A stretch of 26,358 nt of DNA from CAYQPF01 sp964419225. Its GTDB lineage: Bacteria > Cloacimonadota > Cloacimonadia > Cloacimonadales > CAYQPF01. The DNA lies in NCBI GenBank assembly GCA_964419225.1, contig CAYQPF010000065.1, positions 1 to 26,358 of the forward strand, in the 5' to 3' direction. Below are positions 7,835-15,577 of this stretch, piece after piece. Numbering within the stretch: position 1 is the first letter of the stretch; each line of letters starts with the position of its first letter. The translations under genes and the position numbers were made by a program. The notes under the pieces were generated by a model. It was not told where the DNA came from. It saw only the letters and a program-made list of their open reading frames with translations, and made no database searches.

Positions 7835-7861
7835 AAAAAGGGCGAACACAAAGGTTCGCCT
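7835..7861 (-). terminator. Intrinsic terminator of the btuD-btuB-propeller operon
   Basis: On the minus strand, GGCGAAC, loop CTTTGT and GTTCGCC form a 7-bp stem (7860-7841), extended by A-T pairs. A run of five T follows (7839-7835). It lies 26 bases after the stop codon of the propeller gene at 7887. Confidence 0.8.
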
Positions 7862-7886
7862 TTAAATGAAAAAACATAATACAGAA

Positions 7887-9143
7887 TTATCTGATCAAGG
7901 TTACTTTTTTGACAATAGCTTTATTATCCTTAGATTGAGCTTTCAGGAAATAGATACCGGTTGGGCAGTTTTTACCGAAAGTGTCTTTACCATTCCATTG
8001 CTTTGCGGATTGATTCAGGACAAGTGTATTGACCTTACAGCCTTTGATATTATAGATATCGACTTTTGAGATTTGCTTTGTCCCGCTTTTACTGCAGCTG
8101 ACAATTACATTGCCGGCAAAAGGATTGGGATATGCATTTATATTGGTTTGAGGCTGGGCCACATCATCCTGGTTGGATACCGGAGTATAGACTTTTACAT
8201 CCACAGCACCTACGGCTACAGCGTAATCATGCAATAAACTTTCATTGAAATCATAGACATACAGATGGGAATTGTTCACATAATCTGAGCTTAGGATCAT
8301 CAGTTTGTCTGAAGTTCCATAGACTCCAGCACCACCGGTTCCAAGAGGATTTGCTGTTCCGTGGATGATTTCCAGAGTGGAATAATTATAGGCATATACG
8401 CCCATTCCCATTCCGTCCCCAAGATAGATATTGCCATTCCCGACATATGCTATATTAGCAGGACTTCCTCCCAAATTGACAGTATTTACAACAGTCAGAC
8501 TGCCTTTATCAATCACATCGATCTTTCCAGATTCGGTAGAATAATTACCTGTACAGACCACATGAATCATACTGTCCGGGGTTGTAACCAGATACTGGGG
8601 ATCAAGATGAACCGGGATGACCGATTGCTCGGTAAATGTTTCTAAATCGATCACACTGACAGTTCCGGGATTATAATTGGGATAAACAACGCCGGTATTA
8701 GCCACGAATAATTTGTTGTCCAGAATACACAAACCTTCAGGTGCAGTACCAACTGTGCAGGAAGCTTCGACCTGATCTGTAGTGAGATTGATCTTATATA
8801 CCTTATTGGTAAACAAACCTGATACGTAGGCATAATTCCCCTGTGAGACAATATCATAGGGATTGGAGGAATTTTCCAGTTGAATAGTAGCCAGAGTTGC
8901 TCCGGAATCCAAATTAAATTTTTGGACATTATTATCACCAGAGTTAACTACATAGCCGAAATCGGCTGTAATAAGTAGTTTATTGGAATATAGTCCGCAA
9001 CTCGCGAAACTGTTGTTGATTTGACCTGTTTCCAGATCAATTTTGGATACAGTCCTGCTGATAGAATTTAAAACATAAGCATTTGCTGAGAACAGACTCA
9101 AGCTTAAGAGTAAGATACTCAGAATAATGACTGTTTTTTTCAT
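7887..9143 (-). CDS. Secreted seven-blade YVTN-type beta-propeller with T9SS-type sorting domain; candidate BtuG-like B12-binding protein
   Basis: Exported 418-aa protein. The signal peptide is residues 1-22 (cleavage likely after ANA). Residues 23-~330 hold seven propeller-blade units of the YVxNxxxxTVxxIDLxTG type, e.g. YVLNSISRTVSKIDLETG, YVVNSGDNNVQKFNLDSG and YVSGLFTNKVYKINLTTD. Residues ~335-418 form a T9SS type A/FlgD-like sorting domain (YPNPF, DIYNIKG, GIYFLKA), so it should end at the cell surface. It lies 15 bp after btuB with AAGGAG in the gap, and a terminator follows, so it is the last gene of btuD-btuB-propeller. In Bacteroides, BtuG is a surface propeller lipoprotein that caps BtuB and binds cobalamin very tightly. 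Position and fold suggest the same job here, but with a sorting domain instead of a lipid anchor. That role is inference. Confidence 0.8.
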   Translation of the reverse strand: MKKTVIILSILLLSLSLFSANAYVLNSISRTVSKIDLETGQINNSFASCGLYSNKLLITADFGYVVNSGDNNVQKFNLDSGATLATIQLENSSNPYDIVSQGNYAYVSGLFTNKVYKINLTTDQVEASCTVGTAPEGLCILDNKLFVANTGVVYPNYNPGTVSVIDLETFTEQSVIPVHLDPQYLVTTPDSMIHVVCTGNYSTESGKIDVIDKGSLTVVNTVNLGGSPANIAYVGNGNIYLGDGMGMGVYAYNYSTLEIIHGTANPLGTGGAGVYGTSDKLMILSSDYVNNSHLYVYDFNESLLHDYAVAVGAVDVKVYTPVSNQDDVAQPQTNINAYPNPFAGNVIVSCSKSGTKQISKVDIYNIKGCKVNTLVLNQSAKQWNGKDTFGKNCPTGIYFLKAQSKDNKAIVKKVTLIR

Positions 9144-9158
9144 TTTTGACTCCTTTAT

Positions 9159-11285
9159 TTATTTTATTTTATATTCAATATTGAGATTGGTCATCCAGTA
9201 AAAACCTGGTTGGGGATAATAGTCATGTACTTCAGTTCTTTGGTTAGTAAGATTATAAAAATCACAGGAGAGGGTAAAAAGGATTTTTTTAATTGGGAAC
9301 TTAAGATTTACGCCTACATCAACTTTAGAGGATTTCCCGATAGGATCATTGAGTTGATCGGGAGTATTATATTGTTCTCCAATTTCGTTATAATTAATAT
9401 AGCCATTCAGAGTTTTGAACTTCGTGTTAGCTTTAACAGTTAATCCGTATGCAGGGGTATAGGTCAGTTTTTTGTTATAAAGATCACCTGGCTCAGTTGT
9501 TTTGTTCAAGGCAATATTTCTGGTAAAATTCGTATGAATGGAGAGATATTTCAATTCATCAAAAAGGAAAGATACTTCATAATTTGTTATCCTGGCGTCA
9601 GCGATATTACCAGGTTTCCAGGCATTCCCGGAGCGATACCAATAGATCAGATCTTCCAGAGAGCTGTCGTAATAATAAAAAAGTAAACCGGAAAGAGAAT
9701 AATTAATTTTAGCTGAAAGAAAATACGTTGATGATTTTTCAGTTTTCAACAGGGGATTTCCTTCTGTCTGATTATCACCTTTCCAATAGAGATTGAGCAA
9801 AGAAGGCAAGGTATAGCCTGTACCATATCCACCACCGATTTCGGTATCATAGAATCCTCTTTTCAAAATGGATCCTTCAATTCTGAAAGTTGAAACTGAT
9901 TTGAAATCATTCGTTAGTTCATAACGATAAGAGGAATTCTGTTTTAACTCATACAGGTTCAGGGATTGTGAGAGTTTAAGATTTCCTGATACTGCAGATG
10001 TTTTTCGGTAAACAGGCTGCATCGAGAACTGAGGACTCAAAATATTGGCAGTCGAAAAAGATTCTTTCTTGTACTCCATTTCCAACATTGGCACCATTGC
10101 TGGATAAACTAAAAACTCAAAACCGGACTTTATACCAAGAATCTTAGTTATGTATTTACTCTTTGTTTGATAAAAGGGGATTGTAGATTTAGTGTTGTCA
10201 TAGAGAGTGTTATCTTTTAATGAGTATGCGGAAAACTTGAAAGAAAGTCCATCATTCTTTTTGGACAGAGAAAGGACATTCTTGCTATGATATTCAGTGC
10301 TTATATTGCCATTATAGACCAGAGCATAATTCAAGGGTCCAGGAACGCTTTTATTTGCCTGCTGGTAATCAGTTTTCCAGGATAAATCAAAAAAAGAAAT
10401 ATAATTGAGGCTCAAGTTGAAATCTTCTATAGTTTTATCATTGAATTCCCGGGTTTTTGTTTTATTATCAAAAACATCTTTGTATTCGAAATCATTTTGA
10501 GCAGAGCTTTTGGCAATGTTCAAGAAAGAATGAAAGGAATTATTCGCATAGCTATAATTTATTGCTTCACTCCACAATCCAAAAGAACCCGCTTTACTGA
10601 TTGATTTCAGAGTATTGAGTCCGGAAGCTTTTTTTGTATTGAGATTAACAATTCCAGCCATCGAACCTGAGCCGGCCAAAGCACTTCCACTACCTTTGAT
10701 GATTTCAATATTGTCTATTATTTCTAACGGAATAGACGACAAGTCAAATTCCTTTCCACTCTGATTCAGGGAAATTCCGTCCAGCATGACCAATGTATGT
10801 CTGCTCAAATTACCTAACAAAGAGATAGTCTTTTTTTCTCCTAAAAGGTTATTACCGCGAATCTCCACACTGCTTTCGGAGGCTAATACACTTGCCAGAT
10901 CTGTACCGGAGGTCTCTGTAGGATAAATGATCTTGCGGGTACTTACAGCCTTGAAGGAAGTATTATCCTGTTCCCCTTTAACCGAGATGGAAGACATTTT
11001 AAGCAACTGTCTTTCCATAATGATCTTTCTGGTTTTGGTCAATTGTGACAATACAAATTCACTATCTTTGAAGCCAATTTTATGTAATTTAATTGTTGAA
11101 TTCAAAGGTAAGGAACCTGTATCAAATTCTCCTTTGGTATTACTGAACATTATCTTCCCCGGCAGAATTACATAAACACCGCTTATTGCAGAATTATCCT
11201 GATCCACAATTTTGATGACAATTGCTGATAAATCTACTGTAGTAAAAAGAAGAAACATAAAAGACAATTTTATAAATAACTTCAT
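9159..11285 (-). CDS. btuB: TonB-dependent outer-membrane receptor, probably for cobalamin
   Basis: Outer-membrane active-transport receptor, 708 aa. The signal peptide is residues 1-20. Residues ~21-95 form a carboxypeptidase-regulatory-like Ig domain, as in many Bacteroidota receptors. ISVKGE (~100) is a TonB-box-like strand. The plug domain (~115-220) contains VEIRGNN, LVMLDGISLNQ and IEIIKGSGSALAGSGSMAGIVNLNTKK. The remaining ~480 residues are beta-barrel with many alternating aromatic strands, which is about the length of a 22-strand barrel. Its ATG overlaps the TGA of the upstream ABC ATPase (ATGA), a sign of translational coupling. The cobalamin assignment rests on context: an FecCD-type ATPase in the same operon and a cobalamin riboswitch before the matching permease/binding-protein pair. 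An iron siderophore cannot be ruled out from this sequence alone. Confidence 0.8.
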   Translation of the reverse strand: MKLFIKLSFMFLLFTTVDLSAIVIKIVDQDNSAISGVYVILPGKIMFSNTKGEFDTGSLPLNSTIKLHKIGFKDSEFVLSQLTKTRKIIMERQLLKMSSISVKGEQDNTSFKAVSTRKIIYPTETSGTDLASVLASESSVEIRGNNLLGEKKTISLLGNLSRHTLVMLDGISLNQSGKEFDLSSIPLEIIDNIEIIKGSGSALAGSGSMAGIVNLNTKKASGLNTLKSISKAGSFGLWSEAINYSYANNSFHSFLNIAKSSAQNDFEYKDVFDNKTKTREFNDKTIEDFNLSLNYISFFDLSWKTDYQQANKSVPGPLNYALVYNGNISTEYHSKNVLSLSKKNDGLSFKFSAYSLKDNTLYDNTKSTIPFYQTKSKYITKILGIKSGFEFLVYPAMVPMLEMEYKKESFSTANILSPQFSMQPVYRKTSAVSGNLKLSQSLNLYELKQNSSYRYELTNDFKSVSTFRIEGSILKRGFYDTEIGGGYGTGYTLPSLLNLYWKGDNQTEGNPLLKTEKSSTYFLSAKINYSLSGLLFYYYDSSLEDLIYWYRSGNAWKPGNIADARITNYEVSFLFDELKYLSIHTNFTRNIALNKTTEPGDLYNKKLTYTPAYGLTVKANTKFKTLNGYINYNEIGEQYNTPDQLNDPIGKSSKVDVGVNLKFPIKKILFTLSCDFYNLTNQRTEVHDYYPQPGFYWMTNLNIEYKIK

Positions 11286-12058
11286 AGAACACCAGAATAG
11301 ATGATATTTGGTTTTTGGGAAGAGGGATTGATCAAAATATTAATATTTACTCCAAACAATTTTAGCAAATTCACCTCAGTAATGACATTTTCTGCAGTCC
11401 CATCAGCAATGATCTGTCCATCTTTCAGCATGACTATTCTATTACAAAACTCGGAACTGATATTTATATTATGGGAGATAAGAACTATTGTTTTGCCATC
11501 TTCCTTTTGGATTTTTGCCAGTAACTGCATGATTTCCAATTGATGATTAATATCCAGATGAGAAAGAGCTTCATCCATCAGTATAATCTCTGTATCCTGT
11601 GCCAGAGCCCGGGCAATCATCACCCTCTGCTTCTCTCCCCCACTCAGGCAGGAAAAATATTCATCCCGCATAGCACTCAAATTGAGTTTCTCAAGAATTT
11701 CTTCTACAATATCAAAATCCTCCTGACGATAATTCTCCCAATAATTCAAATAAGGAAATCTTCCCATCAATACAATATCCAACACCCGATAATCAAATTG
11801 CAGATAGATCTCCTGAGGAATGAGAGATATTTTTTTGGCCAGATCCATTTTGGAGATTTTGGACAAAGAGATCCCGTCGAGACTGATTGTCCCGTTGATA
11901 TAAGGCAAAAATCCGATCAATGCTTTCAGCAAAGTCGATTTACCGGCTCCGTTAGGTCCCAGGATTGCCAGAAAATCTCCTCTGGAGACTGCAAGTGAGA
12001 AATCCTGCAAAATTGTGTGATTCGCATAGCCGGTGGTGATGTTTTGGATTTTAAGCAC
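11282..12058 (-). CDS. btuD: Cobalamin-type ABC transporter ATPase (BtuD/FhuC family)
   Basis: ATP-binding subunit that would drive BtuC, 258 aa. Walker A is GPNGAGKS (34-41), the Q-loop is IPQEIY (80-85), the signature LSGGEKQRV (138-146), Walker B IILMDE (158-163), and the H-loop histidine H196. The sequence belongs to the FhuC/BtuD/HmuV class (VLMGRFPYL after the Q-loop). The start is a GTG at 12058, with GGAGGG placed about 5 bases before it. The last bases overlap btuB by ATGA. Its probable membrane partner, btuC, is not adjacent but 2.6 kb away on the same strand (14650-15576), beyond the convergent Fe-S cassette. No cobalamin riboswitch is seen directly in front of this gene. Confidence 0.88.
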   Translation of the reverse strand: MLKIQNITTGYANHTILQDFSLAVSRGDFLAILGPNGAGKSTLLKALIGFLPYINGTISLDGISLSKISKMDLAKKISLIPQEIYLQFDYRVLDIVLMGRFPYLNYWENYRQEDFDIVEEILEKLNLSAMRDEYFSCLSGGEKQRVMIARALAQDTEIILMDEALSHLDINHQLEIMQLLAKIQKEDGKTIVLISHNINISSEFCNRIVMLKDGQIIADGTAENVITEVNLLKLFGVNINILINPSSQKPNIIYSGVL

Positions 12059-12073
12059 AAGTCCCTCCAGGAT

Positions 12074-12137
12074 AGTTAAGAGATAATAGATAAGAGATAA
12101 TACTGCAATTTTTACGTTTATCTCTTATCTCTTAACT
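12074..12137. repeat. AAGAGATAA inverted/direct repeat in the btuD upstream region
   Basis: GATAAGAGATAA (12089-12100) pairs perfectly with TTATCTCTTATC (12118-12129) across a 17-nt loop. GTTAAGAGATAA (12075-12086) is a further partial copy that matches TCTCTTAAC on the right. It lies within the 5' leader or promoter region of btuD. The stem is AT-rich and not followed by a clear T-run. Right of it the gap holds CTGCCCACT and CTGCCAACTGCC-type repeats (about 12154-12250) and no gene. Confidence 0.5.
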
Positions 12138-12271
12138 CTTATTTTGTACCTCTCTGCCCACTCTCTCCTTAGTATTTGCCTGCGGGTTTCAACAAATTCA
12201 CATTTCTCATTAATAATTAAATACTGCCTTCTGCCAACTGCCCCCTGACCACTTTCTCTGATTTCCTATAA

Positions 12272-12316
12272 ATTTAGTAGGATTATTCTTGACAATTCCT
12301 ACTAAATAACTATGTT
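12272..12316 (+). promoter_or_regulatory. Promoter with perfect inverted-repeat operator for the Rrf2-nifS-nifU operon
   Basis: ATTTAGTAGGA (12272-12282) and TCCTACTAAAT (12297-12307) are perfect 11-bp inverted arms 14 bp apart. The -35 element TTGACA (12289-12294) lies between the arms. With 16 bp spacing, TATGTT (12311-12316) is a plausible -10, so the right arm fills the promoter spacer. A repressor bound here would block polymerase. The first gene encodes an Rrf2 regulator, so autorepression is the likely arrangement. Confidence 0.7.
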
Positions 12317-12336
12317 ATCTCACGGAGGGTATGAAA

Positions 12337-12747
12337 ATGCAAATTTCATCTAAGACCGAATACAGTGTGAGAGCTTTGACAGAGCTCTGTAACTCACAAG
12401 CTATCCCGTTATCGATCAGGGAGATAAGTGAGAAACAGAATTTGCCGGAGAAATATATAGAGCAGTTATTTAGAAAGTTAAAGAAGAATGAGATCATCAA
12501 GAGTTTATCAGGTTCGAAGGGTGGATACATTTTGAACAAAGCCAGCGAAGAGATCTCATTGAAAGACATCATGCATGCAGTTGAAGATGACAGCAGTTTT
12601 TGTGGTAAGCATGCAGATACCAATTGTTATTGCCAGAAACATACATGTGGTTTGATGAGTATCTGGAAAGAAGTGGATGAACATATAAATGATTATTTAG
12701 GATCAATAACATTAAAAACAATACATCAAAGAGTGAAGGAGAGTTAA
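12337..12747 (+). CDS. Rrf2-family transcriptional regulator with C-terminal cysteine cluster (IscR-like)
   Basis: Winged-helix repressor of the Rrf2 family. The start is placed at 12337 (MQISSKTEYSVRAL, as relatives begin). GGAGG at 12324-12328 is 8 bases before this ATG but only 2 before the upstream in-frame ATG at 12331. The recognition region is SIREISEKQNLPEKYIEQL, followed by the wing GSKGGYIL. Four cysteines (91, 99, 101 and 106, counted from 12331) lie in the segment where IscR binds its cluster. Their C-X7-C-X-C-X4-C spacing differs from the standard IscR three-cysteine pattern, so cluster binding is likely but its geometry is not. It probably senses Fe-S status and controls itself plus the nifS and nifU genes that follow (1-bp gap to nifS). 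Confidence 0.88.
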   Translation: MQISSKTEYSVRALTELCNSQAIPLSIREISEKQNLPEKYIEQLFRKLKKNEIIKSLSGSKGGYILNKASEEISLKDIMHAVEDDSSFCGKHADTNCYCQKHTCGLMSIWKEVDEHINDYLGSITLKTIHQRVKES

Positions 12748-12748
12748 T

Positions 12749-13933
12749 ATGTCACGCATATATTTTGACAATTGTCTAACGAGTCAACCGGCTCCGGAAG
12801 TAATCGAAGTAATGGCAGACTATATGAAGAACAAATTTTATTTTCCCGGTAATTTTGTAAGTATGGGATCTCAGGCAGCGAATGAAATTGAGAACTTCAA
12901 GAAAATTATCGGCGAAACGATGAATGCCCAGGCACAGGAGATTCATATTACCAGTGGTGGAACATCTGCCAATAATCTGGGAATCAAGGGTTATCTGACA
13001 GCCAATTCCAACAAGGGCACACATATAATTTGTTCTGTGATAGATTATCCTGATCTTTTAACCAATGCCTCATTTTTTGAAGCAAGCGGTTTTGATGTAA
13101 CTTATTTGAATGCTGACTGGGATGGTTTTGTAGATCTTAAAGAATTGAAAGCAGCGATCAGACCGGACACTATTTTATTTATGACCACCTTGGCCAATCA
13201 TACAGTGGGAGCAATTCAGCCTATCAAAGAAATGAGAGCTATTCTGGACAGTTCAGGCCGTCACATTCCGATGTTTGTGGATGCTTGCGAGTCTTATGCG
13301 AGGATGCCGATCGATGTTAAGGAAATGGGAATCGATATGATGTCTGTTAGTGCACATAAGATCCATGGACCTCAAGGAATGGGTTTTTTGTATGTTAAGA
13401 GCGGAACAAAACTAAGCCAAATCAAGCACGGAATACAGAGAGTTGACAGTTTGGAGACAGGTGGTGTCAGCATACCAGCCTTGGCCGGATTTGCCAAAGC
13501 CGTAGAATTAGCTTTTACTGATTTTGAAAAGAATTTAGCCTACATCACAAGTTTAAGAGACAGATTATTAAGCAGGCTGGAGAATGAAATTGAGCATACA
13601 TTATTGAACGGACCCAGAGGAGAGAAGAGAGTTTCTCACAATCTGAATATAACCTTTGATTACATCGAAGGTGAAGCAATCATGATGATGCTGGATTTGA
13701 ACAATATTTCGGTAGCGACCGGAAGTGCCTGTGCCTCACAGGGCTTGAAGCCTAATTATGTTTTAATGGCAATAGGCAGAAATCATGTTCAGTCTCATGG
13801 ATCCATCAAATTTACTTTCAGTCGTTACAACACAATAGAGGATGTTGATACAACAGTTGAAAAGCTGAAAGAGATTAGTACAGAGTTAAGAAGAAGAAGT
13901 ACATTATTTCAAAATAAAGAGAATAAGGAGTAA
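12749..13933 (+). CDS. nifS: NifS/IscS-like cysteine desulfurase, divergent active site
   Basis: PLP-dependent class V aminotransferase-fold enzyme (394 aa) that would take sulfur from cysteine for Fe-S assembly on the adjacent scaffold. Kept features are the PLP lysine K204 (SAHKIHG), D178 (FVDAC), the TSGGTSANN loop, and the persulfide cysteine C328 (ATGSACAS). Several usually invariant residues differ when aligned by eye with E. coli IscS: the PLP-stacking histidine is Y100, N155 is H151, Q183 is E181, and the substrate-binding arginine is K354. The RSGTEN-type motif is replaced by ETGGVSIP. This suggests a distinct subgroup with altered substrate or mechanism. AAGGAG at the end of the Rrf2 gene precedes its ATG; the gap to the scaffold gene is 2 bp. 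Confidence 0.85.
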   Translation: MSRIYFDNCLTSQPAPEVIEVMADYMKNKFYFPGNFVSMGSQAANEIENFKKIIGETMNAQAQEIHITSGGTSANNLGIKGYLTANSNKGTHIICSVIDYPDLLTNASFFEASGFDVTYLNADWDGFVDLKELKAAIRPDTILFMTTLANHTVGAIQPIKEMRAILDSSGRHIPMFVDACESYARMPIDVKEMGIDMMSVSAHKIHGPQGMGFLYVKSGTKLSQIKHGIQRVDSLETGGVSIPALAGFAKAVELAFTDFEKNLAYITSLRDRLLSRLENEIEHTLLNGPRGEKRVSHNLNITFDYIEGEAIMMMLDLNNISVATGSACASQGLKPNYVLMAIGRNHVQSHGSIKFTFSRYNTIEDVDTTVEKLKEISTELRRRSTLFQNKENKE

Positions 13934-13935
13934 AC

Positions 13936-14556
13936 ATGCAATACTCACAAAAAGTATTGGATCATTTCATGAAACCTCATAATATAGGTAAGATGGAAGA
14001 TCCTTCAGTAGTAGCCACAGAGGGCAGTCCTGCATGTGGAGATCAGGTAACATTTTATCTGAAGATCAATGATGAAACCCATATAATTGAAGACATTAAG
14101 TTCCAATCTTATGGATGTGCTTCCAACATAGCGACCGGATCTATTGTAACTGATCTTGTAATGGGTAAAACCATTGAGGACGCAATGGGAGTAACCTGGA
14201 AAGAAGCTGCAGGTGAATTGGATGGTTTACCACCTATCAAGATGCATTGTTCCGTTTTAGCGGTGGAAACATTACACACAGCCATCAAGAAATATGAGAT
14301 CGAAAGAGGCTTACGCGAACCTGAAAAATTCGGCAAAGAAACCATTGTGGAAGAGTTAAAGAACATTATTTACCCTAAAGTAGGTGAAAGTATAGTTACT
14401 CTGAAAATGGTTAAGTATGCCGGTTTTGAAGATGGGATAGCCATCATAGATCTTGATATACCCAAGTTTGACACATATCGGGAGAATCTTGCTGACGAGA
14501 TCCGGGAGCATTTACTGAGTCATCCGGAAGTGAAGGAAGTTAAGATAACAATGTAA
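13936..14556 (+). CDS. IscU/NifU-type Fe-S scaffold fused to a DUF59/MIP18-like domain
   Basis: Fe-S cluster scaffold, 206 aa. Residues 1-~128 are an IscU/NifU N-terminal domain with cluster ligands C34 and D36 (ACGDQ), C61 (YGCASN) and C105 (MHCSVLA). Residues ~136-206 look like a DUF59/MIP18 (SufT/PaaD-like) domain: VEELKNIIYPKVGESIVTLK, then an acidic strand, and a terminal HPEVKEVKITM. The cysteine normally found in the DUF59 TPGCP motif is absent (IPKFDTY). It is not the usual NifU C-terminal domain, because there is no CxxC. It is the last gene of the Rrf2-nifS-scaffold operon, with AAGGAG before the ATG and a terminator 75 bp after. The scaffold part is firm; the DUF59 assignment is by motif. 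Confidence 0.88.
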   Translation: MQYSQKVLDHFMKPHNIGKMEDPSVVATEGSPACGDQVTFYLKINDETHIIEDIKFQSYGCASNIATGSIVTDLVMGKTIEDAMGVTWKEAAGELDGLPPIKMHCSVLAVETLHTAIKKYEIERGLREPEKFGKETIVEELKNIIYPKVGESIVTLKMVKYAGFEDGIAIIDLDIPKFDTYRENLADEIREHLLSHPEVKEVKITM

Positions 14557-14630
14557 ATAATTATTAATTATTAATTGGAGAAGAGAGCTAAAGAAGCTAT
14601 TCGAATCACACTATGCAGCTATAAAGAGCA

Positions 14631-14665
14631 GGGATGGGTTTTAAGAAATTCATCCCTTATTTTTT
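14631..14665 (+). terminator. Intrinsic terminator of the Rrf2-nifS-nifU operon
   Basis: GGGATGGGTTT (14631-14641) pairs with AAATTCATCCC (14646-14656), with two G-T pairs in an 11-bp stem and a TAAG loop. TTA and six T follow on the plus strand. The T-run and stem overlap the last codons of btuC on the other strand. On the minus strand no T-run follows the hairpin, so it should not stop transcription coming from btuC. Confidence 0.8.
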
Positions 14666-15576
14666 AACATGATATAAATAAAGAAAGGACATCCCAAAAA
14701 GGATGTGATAATACCGACCGGAATTTCGATGACCGTTAGGTGCATGGAGATCAAATCACAAATCAGTAAGAACAAGCTACCGCAGATCAAAGAATAAATA
14801 AAAGCTGTTTTCTGATTTGTACCGATAATCATCCGGATTATATGTGGTATGATGAGTCCGACAAAACCGATGATTCCGGCAAATGAGACACAGATCGCAG
14901 TAAGAATACAAGTAATAACAAACACTTTCTTCTGTACGCTGACCACATCAATACCAGAGCTGTGAGAGATTAGATCACCGAGAGTAAGGATATTGAGAAT
15001 ACGGGAGAAGCGGTATAAATAGACAAGTAAGACTATGCACAAAGCAAAAGTTCCCAGGAAGATATACCATTCCTGATTAGTAAAGATCCTGCCGAGATTT
15101 CCCATGAGGATTTGGATGATAGTATTGAGGTCATCTTTATTAAAATACATGAGCAGGGAGATCATCGCTGAGAAGAATAAACTTATGGCTATGCCTGAAA
15201 GGAGTAGTCTTGTTTTATCGAGATAACCATTCCAATGTGCCAGTTTCCAGACAACCAACATACTGACTGCTGCACCGAGAAAACCCAGTACAGGAGATAA
15301 AAGAGGCAGTCCGATGACCAGACTAAGACACAAGCCAAAACCTGCACCTGAGGAAAGTCCAAGCACATATGGTTCTGCCAGGGGATTATTGAGCATCATC
15401 TGATATGTTGAACCCACTACAGCCAGAATAGCACCGACTAATAAAGTCAATAGAAAACGGGGAAACCGAACTTCTGCCAAAATGAACAGGGAAGAGAAAT
15501 CTGCAGAAAAATAGATTACACAAACCAGTGGAAACAGGAACAGAAGCAGAATATTGAGTGTTTTTATACCCGTCAC
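14650..15576 (-). CDS. btuC: Cobalamin ABC transporter permease (BtuC/FecCD family)
   Basis: Inner-membrane permease subunit, 308 aa and strongly hydrophobic, consistent with the ten-helix FecCD fold (family usually 320-350 aa). Signature segments are RFPRFLLTLLVGAILAVVG (37-55), NNPLAEPYVLGLSSGAGFG near residue 63, and GFVGLIIPHIIR near 240, the loop that contacts the ATPase. The start is GTG at 15576, one base after the btuF stop (TAA-A-GTG), with GGGAG placed about 7 bases upstream. It therefore belongs to the riboswitch-btuF-btuC unit. There is no ATPase gene immediately downstream; the likely partner is the btuD at 11282-12058. The stop codon lies inside the terminator hairpin of the convergent nifU operon. 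Confidence 0.9.
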   Translation of the reverse strand: MTGIKTLNILLLFLFPLVCVIYFSADFSSLFILAEVRFPRFLLTLLVGAILAVVGSTYQMMLNNPLAEPYVLGLSSGAGFGLCLSLVIGLPLLSPVLGFLGAAVSMLVVWKLAHWNGYLDKTRLLLSGIAISLFFSAMISLLMYFNKDDLNTIIQILMGNLGRIFTNQEWYIFLGTFALCIVLLVYLYRFSRILNILTLGDLISHSSGIDVVSVQKKVFVITCILTAICVSFAGIIGFVGLIIPHIIRMIIGTNQKTAFIYSLICGSLFLLICDLISMHLTVIEIPVGIITSFLGCPFFIYIMLKNKG

Positions 15577-15577
15577 T

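Noticed and set aside
11540..11998. 152-codon plus-strand frame opposite btuD
   Set aside because: Antisense shadow of Walker A/B and signature motifs of the ABC ATPase.
12059..12271. Second cobalamin riboswitch before btuD
   Set aside because: I found no B12 box or GCCACTG core on the minus strand here; only AT-rich inverted repeats and CTGCC-type repeats.
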